From assembly GCA_024276455.1 (NCBI GenBank), contig JAJRXE010000147.1, positions 1-17,609 on the forward strand: a DNA stretch of 17,609 bases, read 5' to 3'. A program made the translations under genes and the position numbers. This DNA comes from Calditrichota bacterium (lineage in GTDB: Bacteria; Calditrichota; Calditrichia; RBG-13-44-9). This document shows, piece after piece, positions 12,683 to 17,609 of the stretch (positions within the stretch are counted from its first letter, which is position 1; each line of letters begins with the position of its first letter). The notes beneath the pieces are model-generated. The model had not been told where the DNA came from, did not search any database, and saw only the letters and a list, made by a program, of their open reading frames with translations.

Positions 12683-13582
12683 TCAAAACCGTACCATTTC
12701 CCGAAATCTTTCAACCCGCTGTTCGATTTCCTCGGGTTGTAGGGATTTCAGGCGCTCGAAGCTGAAGGACTCCACGTTGAAGGAAGCGATGGTGCTTCCG
12801 TAAACCACCGCCTGCCGGAAACATTCCGGAGTCAAAACATTTTTTTGCGCCAGGTAGCCCACAAAGCCCCCGGCGAAGGAGTCACCCGCGCCGGTGGGAT
12901 CCACCACCTGTTCTACCGGGTAGGCCGGAGCGAAAAAATAATCTTCCCGGGTAATCATCACCGCCCCGTGCTCGCCTTTTTTCACCACCAGCACCTCGGG
13001 ACCACGGGTGAGTAACTCCCGGGCGGCCTTGTGGATATTGTCAATCCCGGTGAGTTCGCGGATCTCTTCGTCATTTAAAATCAGTACATTCACCCGGCAA
13101 ATCACCTCGTCTAGCGGCTGGCGCTTGCCGCTGATCCAGAAGTTCATGGTGTCCAGCACGGTCAGGCGGGGATCGTTTACGCTGTTCAGCACGTTGAGCT
13201 GTAAGTCCGGATCGATATTGGCCAGAAAAAGGAAGCGGCTGTTCCGATAAGCCTCCGGAATGTCCGGATTGAACTGCTCGAACACATTCAAATAGGTGAA
13301 CAGGGTGTCGCGGTGGTTCATATCGGCATGGTAGCGTCCGCCCCAGCGGAACGTCTGGCCTTTTTCTACTTTCAGGCCTCGTAAATCCACCTGACGTGCT
13401 TTTAGAAATTCGATTTCAGCGAAGTCGAAATCTTCTCCCACCACCCCGACGACATTAACGGGAGCGAAAAAGCTGGCCGCCGCGCTGAAATAGAGGGCCG
13501 AGCCACCAGGTGCATCTTCCACTCTCCCATGAACGGTTTCAACCGTATCGAGCGCAATAGACCCTACGACCAGAATGGACAT
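12683..13582 (-). CDS. PfkB-family sugar kinase
   Basis: A 299-residue ribokinase-like kinase that phosphorylates a sugar or nucleoside using ATP in the cytoplasm. ATG (complement of 13580-13582) is preceded by AGGGGAAG. The N-terminal GSIALDTV and GGSALYFSAAAS are the first PfkB signature; DPTGAGDSFAGGF (228-240) is the second, with D234 as the catalytic base and the GAG anion hole before it. NDEEIRELTG and VKKGEHGAVM are usual PfkB core motifs. The substrate cannot be set: the lid region (RWGGRYHADMNHRDTLFTYL) differs from typical ribokinase and fructokinase. It is the last gene of the leftward operon, 25 nt after argS, and converges with the RraB-like gene. Confidence 0.88.
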   Translation of the reverse strand: MSILVVGSIALDTVETVHGRVEDAPGGSALYFSAAASFFAPVNVVGVVGEDFDFAEIEFLKARQVDLRGLKVEKGQTFRWGGRYHADMNHRDTLFTYLNVFEQFNPDIPEAYRNSRFLFLANIDPDLQLNVLNSVNDPRLTVLDTMNFWISGKRQPLDEVICRVNVLILNDEEIRELTGIDNIHKAARELLTRGPEVLVVKKGEHGAVMITREDYFFAPAYPVEQVVDPTGAGDSFAGGFVGYLAQKNVLTPECFRQAVVYGSTIASFNVESFSFERLKSLQPEEIEQRVERFREMVRF

Positions 13583-13607
13583 CGTTCATCTTCCCCTTTT
13601 TATTGGT

Positions 13608-15245
13608 TTACATGCGTTCCGGTGCGGTAATTCCCAGGATTTTCAGACCGTTGGCCAGCACCGTGCGGGTGGCCAAACAGAGAGCCAGGCGTGCCTGACT
13701 CAACTCTTTATCATCGGTCAAAACCCAACATTCTGTATAAAATTTATGAAAGGCGGTGGAAACTTCGGAAAGGTACTGGGTCAACAAATGGGGAGCAAAT
13801 TCACCGGCACTGCGCGCGACCAAAGCCGGAAATTCCATCAGCTTTTTGATGAGCTGCCGTTCGCTCTTCTCCCCCAGCCGTTCCAGAGTGTCCGTGCGGC
13901 CGTAAGACACTCCCTGTGTTTCGGCCTTACGCAAAATGCTGCAAATGCGGGCATGGGCGTACTGGTTGTAGTACACCGGATTCTCCTCGGACTGGGTTTT
14001 CGCCAGGGTGAGGTCGAAATTCAGGTGGCTGTCCATGCTGCGCATCAAGAAGAACCAGCGGGTCACGTCCGCACCCACCTCGTCAATCAGCTCGTCCAGG
14101 GTTACAAAGTTAGCCTTGCGGGTGGACATTTTCACTTTTTCTTTGCCCTGGTAGAGAGTCACAAACTGGTGAATCAGCACTTTTACCCGGGAGGCGTCGT
14201 AACCCAGTGCCCGCAGACCGGCTAATACGTCCGGGTAGGTGGCCACATGATCGGCTCCGAACAGGTCCACAATCAGGTCGAATCCCCGCTCGAACTTGGT
14301 GCGGTGGTAGGCAATGTCCGGCAGCCGGTAAGTCGGTTCGCCACTGCTCTTGACGATGACCCGGTCCTGCTCCAGTCCGAAGGCGGTGGACTTAAACCAC
14401 AGGGCACCATCCTTTTCGTACGCCAGCCCTTTGGATTTGAAGGCCTCAATCACCTGCTCGATGGAGCCGTCTTCGTACAAATCCTTCTCGTTGAAGAAGA
14501 CGTCGAAGTAGATGCCCAGCCGAGCCAGGGTTTTCTTGATATCTTCAAAGATGAGCGCTTCGGCGGTGTTTTTGAAAATCTCAATATCGTCACGGTCTTT
14601 CAGGGAATCACCGTATTTTTCGTGAAGATGGCGGGCAATGTCCCGGATGTATTCACCCTGGTAGTAGTCCTCCGGGAACTCTACCGCTTCCCCGCACAGC
14701 TCCAGGTAACGCAGGCGGACTGATTCGCCCAGGACCCGCATCTGACGACCGGCGTTGTTGAAGTAATATTCCCGGGTGACTTCGTACCCCTGCCATTGCA
14801 GCAGATTGGCAATGGTATCGCCCAGCACCGCCTGGCGGCCGTGGCCGATGGTCAGTGGTCCGGTAGGATTGGCGCTCACGAATTCAACATTGGCCCGCTT
14901 TCCGCGAAAGGTCTCCTGGCGCCCGTAATGTTCGCCTTCCTGCAGAATGTCTTTTACCACCCGTTGCAGCAGTCCGATGGAAAAGAAGAAATTAATAAAG
15001 CCCGGTCCGGCGATTTCCACCCTGGAAATCAGCTCGGGATCCGGCTGCAACTTTTCCACGATTTGTTGGGCAATCTGACGAGGATTGCTCTTGAGTTCCC
15101 GGGCCAACTGCATGGCCACGTTTATGCTCAAATCGCCGTGATTCTCAAATTTTGGGATGGAAAAAACGTAATCAATTTGGGGAAAACCCAGTTCTTGTAG
15201 AACCCGGTCAATCTCATTCCTCAGTTGCGATTCGATCGGTAACAT
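13608..15245 (-). CDS. argS: Arginyl-tRNA synthetase
   Basis: A 545-residue class I aminoacyl-tRNA synthetase that charges tRNA-Arg. ATG (complement of 15243-15245) is preceded by TGGAGGAAC, a strong ribosome binding site lying inside rsfS, so the 32-nt overlap with rsfS is probably real. Order: N-terminal Add-1 domain (residues 1-105, with HGDLSINVAM), Rossmann catalytic core with FVSANPTGPLTIGHG (123-136), KMS loop VKMSTRKANFVTLDELIDEVG split near residues 355-378, and a C-terminal helical anticodon-binding DALR domain ending ILGITAPERM. In the HIGH signature the first His is replaced by Thr (TIGH), while the last Gly-His is kept. Length is normal for the bacterial enzyme. Confidence 0.95.
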   Translation of the reverse strand: MLPIESQLRNEIDRVLQELGFPQIDYVFSIPKFENHGDLSINVAMQLARELKSNPRQIAQQIVEKLQPDPELISRVEIAGPGFINFFFSIGLLQRVVKDILQEGEHYGRQETFRGKRANVEFVSANPTGPLTIGHGRQAVLGDTIANLLQWQGYEVTREYYFNNAGRQMRVLGESVRLRYLELCGEAVEFPEDYYQGEYIRDIARHLHEKYGDSLKDRDDIEIFKNTAEALIFEDIKKTLARLGIYFDVFFNEKDLYEDGSIEQVIEAFKSKGLAYEKDGALWFKSTAFGLEQDRVIVKSSGEPTYRLPDIAYHRTKFERGFDLIVDLFGADHVATYPDVLAGLRALGYDASRVKVLIHQFVTLYQGKEKVKMSTRKANFVTLDELIDEVGADVTRWFFLMRSMDSHLNFDLTLAKTQSEENPVYYNQYAHARICSILRKAETQGVSYGRTDTLERLGEKSERQLIKKLMEFPALVARSAGEFAPHLLTQYLSEVSTAFHKFYTECWVLTDDKELSQARLALCLATRTVLANGLKILGITAPERM

Positions 15246-15609
15246 GTTCCTCCAGCCGTGTTATGTCTGCGTCAGCCCATAATTTTTCCAGTGCGTAAAA
15301 GTCCCGTACATGAGGCAGAAAAACGTGAAACACCACGTCCACGTAATCCAGCAACACCCAGTTAAGATGCTGGTAACCTTCTTTGTGCCAGGGACGTACG
15401 CCTTCTTTTTCCAGTTCTTCTTCCACGAAATCGCAAATCGCTTTCACGTGCAGCTCCGATTCTCCGCTCACCAGCACGAAATAGTCGGTTACATCGGTGA
15501 GCTTGCGGATGTCCATGATGGTCACTTCTACGCCTTTTTTGTCCCAGGCCAATTGGGCAATTTTTTCTGCCAGTTGGGCGGAAGTCAAATTTGCTCCTTT
15601 ATGTTTCAT
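15214..15609 (-). CDS. rsfS: Ribosomal silencing factor RsfS
   Basis: A 131-residue RsfS (Iojap/YbeB) protein, which binds ribosomal protein uL14 and blocks joining of subunits when nutrients are low. Family motifs are VTIMDIRKLTDVTDYFV, SGESELHVKAI, and DYVDVVFHVFLPHVRDFYALEKLW. The ATG at 15609 overlaps the preceding TGA as ATGA, pointing to translational coupling but with no ribosome binding site of its own. A TTG seven codons later (15588) is preceded by AAAGGAG at good spacing and would start the protein as (M)TSAQLAEKI, which matches usual RsfS N-termini. Either start is possible. The 3' end overlaps argS by 32 nt. Confidence 0.93.
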   Translation of the reverse strand: MKHKGANLTSAQLAEKIAQLAWDKKGVEVTIMDIRKLTDVTDYFVLVSGESELHVKAICDFVEEELEKEGVRPWHKEGYQHLNWVLLDYVDVVFHVFLPHVRDFYALEKLWADADITRLEEHVTDRIATEE

Positions 15610-16283
15610 TGCTTAAACGGTTTCAGTTTTCGATAATCCTTACCTAAAACGATAGTTGCGTCTAATTGTTTCGTGGGATCGATTTTGGTAATGACTCGCT
15701 TAGGATCGATGCCCATCAAGCGGGCAATCCAGCGGGCTTTCTCTTTATTGCCCATCCAGTCGATAACGTAAGAATTCTGAACGTCGAAGTTCTTGAAATT
15801 TCCCATTGCCACCACATCCAGGTCGTTCTGGCGGCAGAAACGCGTGGCTTTTTTGGCAATACCGCTGACCCCACAGCCGTTTAAAATTTCCACCTGAGTT
15901 TTCTGAGGAACCGGATGGACCACCGGACGCGATTCCTCCGGCTTCTTTTCCGCCCTGGTGTCTTCTCCGGCGGGAGAAGATTCTTGGGGGGACTGCCGGG
16001 CCGGTTCTCGCGGCGCTGTTTGTTCCGCTTGCGGTTTCTCCCGGGAAGGTTGGGTGGTTAGCGATTCTTGGGAACCAAACAGATAATCCCACGGAATCTG
16101 GCTTACCCCGAAATAAATTGCCAGCACCAGTATCGCCAGGGTGGTCCAGAGTGCTATTCTCCCGAAGTTAGAGGATGTTTTGGGAGTAAATTCTGTTGGT
16201 GAGCTTTCTTTTCCTTCTAAATTCCGCTTGACAATCCGTTTAATTCGCCGGTCCGATAAGTTACGCCGTGTTCTTCTGGTCAA
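15606..16283 (-). CDS. Membrane-anchored LytR_C domain protein
   Basis: A 225-residue protein. The start is TTG (complement of 16281-16283), with AAAGGAG 10 nt upstream; no ATG or GTG fits better. Residues 1-40 are a basic cytoplasmic tail (RRTRRNLSDRRIKRIVKR), 42-61 a membrane helix (ALWTTLAILVLAIYFGV), about 70-125 a Pro/Glu/Ser-rich linker, and 129-220 a LytR_C domain (VEILNGCGVSGIAKKATRF, then VLGKDYRKL). The fold recurs at the C-terminus of LytR-CpsA-Psr proteins and in stand-alone envelope proteins; here the catalytic LCP domain is absent, so a structural or regulatory envelope role is more likely. The layout just before rsfS, with a 4-nt ATGA overlap, recurs in my memory of related genomes but was not checked. 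Confidence 0.85.
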   Translation of the reverse strand: MTRRTRRNLSDRRIKRIVKRNLEGKESSPTEFTPKTSSNFGRIALWTTLAILVLAIYFGVSQIPWDYLFGSQESLTTQPSREKPQAEQTAPREPARQSPQESSPAGEDTRAEKKPEESRPVVHPVPQKTQVEILNGCGVSGIAKKATRFCRQNDLDVVAMGNFKNFDVQNSYVIDWMGNKEKARWIARLMGIDPKRVITKIDPTKQLDATIVLGKDYRKLKPFKQ

Positions 16284-16312
16284 TCCTGCCGTTCTCCTTT
16301 TCCGCTATTGCC

Positions 16313-16771
16313 TTACCAGCCTCTCCCGAAGGGAGAGTAATAGTAGCCATAAGGGGAGTAGTAACCCGGTCCGAAGTCTACCCCGAATTTAATGGTGGTG
16401 TTTTCTGAAGGACGGTAATACAGCTCTGCGCCGCCAAAAAATTGCGGTTTGTTCAGTCCCTGAATCGGGAAATTATTGTAGGGTGAATTCATCAAGCCTA
16501 TATTTAAGCGTAAGAACAGGGGATTGCTGATCTGGTAGTTGATGGTGTTCATATAGGAATTGACCATCATGCCGTATTTGCCCATACTCATGTAGGAGGC
16601 GGTAAAGGTGTGGTGCATCTGAAATTTATCTGGATTTAAAAATCCCAGAAAAAAATTACTGCCGCCGCTAATGGCTTCGCTGATAGGCGGGAGTTTGCTC
16701 TGGGATTTAAATTGTCCGAAGCTAGCCAGAGGAACCAGGATGATCAGAACAATTGACCAGAAATATTTCAT
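16313..16771 (-). CDS. Small outer-membrane-type protein, function unknown
   Basis: A 152-residue exported protein. The frame is open to a GTG at 16798, but ATG (complement of 16769-16771) has a near-perfect AAAGGAGG eight nt upstream and gives a proper signal peptide, MKYFWSIVLIILVPLASFGQ. The mature chain has alternating aromatic and polar stretches (FTASYMSMGKYGMMVNSYMN, LFLRLNIGLMN, ELYYRPSENTTIKFGVDFG) like strands of a small beta-barrel, and ends in a Gly/Tyr-rich tail PYGYYYSPFGRGW. It resembles the small uncharacterised surface proteins of FCB genomes, but I cannot name the family. It heads the leftward operon, 29 nt before the LytR_C gene. Confidence 0.75.
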   Translation of the reverse strand: MKYFWSIVLIILVPLASFGQFKSQSKLPPISEAISGGSNFFLGFLNPDKFQMHHTFTASYMSMGKYGMMVNSYMNTINYQISNPLFLRLNIGLMNSPYNNFPIQGLNKPQFFGGAELYYRPSENTTIKFGVDFGPGYYSPYGYYYSPFGRGW

Positions 16772-16870
16772 ATGCCAAACCTCCTTTTGCCAGTCCACTA
16801 TTGTTTAACCATCAAGCGGCTGCTCTTTGTTCCCAATAAATTTAATTAAAAGATGGGGAAAAATAAAGAT

Positions 16871-17176
16871 TTAATTTGGGTTTTCGGATTGTATTGCACC
16901 AGGGGCACGAGAAGGAAATCCTGAAATTCCAATTCGTTGCTCATATTCTGTCGGTGGAAGATCGGAGACAACCACCCGGACGGTCATTCTCTCCGAATTT
17001 TCGGCTTTCGGTGGTTCAACAATCGAAAAGGCGGCGGTAATGGGAAGAATCGCTGGCGATTGGTACAAATTGGGAGCTTGAAAATAAAAATTAAAAATTT
17101 TCGCTCTTGATTTCACGAAGCGGGAACCCGTAAGGCTGCGGGCTTTAATGCCGAAATCGGCGGCAAGGGACAACAT
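16871..17176 (-). CDS. Doubtful 101-residue ORF
   Basis: The frame runs from ATG (complement of 17174-17176) to a TAA, with no ribosome binding site: the upstream 20 nt are AT-rich without a purine run. The product starts MLSLAADFGIKARSLTGSRF and ends SRAPGAIQSENPN. It has no signal peptide, membrane segment or known motif. The opposite strand has a 55-codon open stretch over the same bases (around 16900-17083), so the open frame may be chance or the remains of an older sequence. Confidence 0.2.
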   Translation of the reverse strand: MLSLAADFGIKARSLTGSRFVKSRAKIFNFYFQAPNLYQSPAILPITAAFSIVEPPKAENSERMTVRVVVSDLPPTEYEQRIGISGFPSRAPGAIQSENPN

Positions 17177-17230
17177 TTATGAAAAAGATATTTTATTTTT
17201 TGGAGAAAATAATTATCTTAATGTTTAAAT

Positions 17231-17249
17231 GGGAGTGTTGGGCGCTCCC
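17231..17249 (+). promoter_or_regulatory. Leader hairpin before nuoB
   Basis: GGGAGTG (17231-17237) pairs with CGCTCCC (17243-17249) through seven base pairs, including one G-T wobble, around a TTGGG loop. It ends 39 nt before the nuoB start and 28 nt before the AGGAGG. It has no T-tract, so it is more likely a leader structure or mRNA stabiliser than a terminator. Confidence 0.35.
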
Positions 17250-17288
17250 CGTTAATTACCGATCAGGTTAACTGTTCAGGAGGCATTT

Positions 17289-17609
17289 ATGGCGGCAGAA
17301 ATGGGTCTTAAAAATGTGATTACCACCCGCATCGATAAGCTGGTCAATTGGGCGCGGAAGAATTCGCTCTGGCCCATGCCCTTCGGGACGGCCTGTTGCG
17401 CCATCGAGTTTATGGCTACCCTGGCGTCCCGTTACGACATGGCACGTTTTGGCGCCGAAGCGATTCGTTTTACACCCTGGCAGTGCGATTTAATGTTAGT
17501 GGCGGGTCGGGTGGCCATTAAAGAATTACCCATTCTCAAGCGCATCTGGGACCAGATGCCCGAACCGAAATGGTGTATCTCCATGGGAGCCTGCGCCTCC
17601 AGCGGAGGG
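17289..17609 (+). CDS. nuoB: NADH-quinone oxidoreductase subunit B (partial, 3' end cut by window)
   Basis: The first 107 codons of NuoB, the complex I subunit that holds the N2 iron-sulfur cluster and passes electrons to quinone. ATG 17289 follows a strong AGGAGG with 5-nt spacing. Signature WPMPFGTACCAIEFMA (28-43) includes the C36-C37 pair of the N2 ligands, and MGACASSGG contains C102; the fourth Cys (GPCP motif) is beyond the window edge. Where many NuoB proteins read 'SPRQADLM', this one reads TPWQCDLM, placing a Trp and an extra Cys (C66) there. The gene runs off the right end; a nuo operon is expected to follow, but no nuoA precedes it here. Confidence 0.93.
   Translation, partial: MAAEMGLKNVITTRIDKLVNWARKNSLWPMPFGTACCAIEFMATLASRYDMARFGAEAIRFTPWQCDLMLVAGRVAIKELPILKRIWDQMPEPKWCISMGACASSGG

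Larger units (their letters stand above)
16772..17288. promoter_or_regulatory. Divergent promoter region between the leftward operon and nuoB
   Basis: About 517 bases separate the divergent starts of the leftward operon and nuoB, so both promoters should lie here. The right-hand 130 bases are very AT-rich (TTGGAG near 17200 with TTTAAAT about 18 nt later is a weak candidate for nuoB). On the minus strand, the AT-rich block near 16825-16870 is the likely place for the operon promoter. A 101-codon minus-strand frame lies inside and is listed separately with low confidence. Confidence 0.4.

Noticed and set aside
13575..14225. 216-codon plus-strand frame opposite argS
   Set aside because: Antisense to argS, whose HIGH and KMS motifs and domain order are clear; no ribosome binding site or family motif for the plus frame.
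1..17609. tRNA, rRNA, integrase, transposase or phage genes
   Set aside because: I looked through all intergenic stretches and frames and saw no cloverleaf with a GGTTCGAATCC-type arm, no ribosomal RNA motif, and no DDE, tyrosine or serine recombinase signature.

Overview
The window looks like a chromosomal segment of a Gram-negative bacterium of the FCB group, most likely Calditrichota or a close relative (Ignavibacteria/KSB1-like). This is inferred from three things: a secreted glycoside hydrolase ending in a 'YPNPFNPTT' type IX-like sorting domain, several small secreted or envelope proteins with Sec signal peptides ending in 'AQ' or 'GQ', and a NuoB of bacterial complex I. I see no transposase, integrase, phage gene, CRISPR array, tRNA or rRNA. 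The lineage is an inference from protein motifs, not a measured placement.

Layout. Positions 1-12648 read rightward: a possible tail of an upstream gene; a DUF5683-like membrane/envelope protein; an RmlD-like sugar-nucleotide reductase; a 0.5 kb non-coding block packed with about twelve short hairpins; a secreted GH53 endo-beta-1,4-galactanase; the aromatic pair aroF (DAHP synthase) and pheA (prephenate dehydratase with a chorismate-mutase-like N-terminus); a secreted calcineurin-like phosphoesterase; a DUF6544 protein; a six-helix membrane protein; a terminator; a PhnP-like metallo-hydrolase; a small secreted protein; and a short RraB-like protein. Positions 12683-16771 read leftward as one tightly packed probable operon: a small outer-membrane-type protein, a membrane-anchored LytR_C protein, rsfS, argS and a PfkB sugar kinase. 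The right edge is the start of nuoB on the plus strand, cut off by the window.

How the genes fit together. aroF and pheA catalyse the first and the phenylalanine-specific steps of aromatic synthesis. The PheA N-terminal helix domain has lost several residues that make E. coli chorismate mutase active, so mutase activity may come from elsewhere. The leftward operon couples translation functions (rsfS, argS) to envelope and sugar-kinase genes, with overlapping reading frames. The GH53 enzyme probably degrades pectic galactan or arabinogalactan outside the cell; no other polysaccharide-utilisation gene is visible nearby.

The most unusual non-coding content is the hairpin mosaic at 1704-2150. 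Its stems differ in sequence but share one architecture (6-9 bp stems, mostly 4-nt loops), and one two-hairpin unit is duplicated within it. Next to it, and again between aroF and pheA, there are 9-10 nt tandem CACG(A/G)A motifs; the second copy encodes the last residues of AroF.
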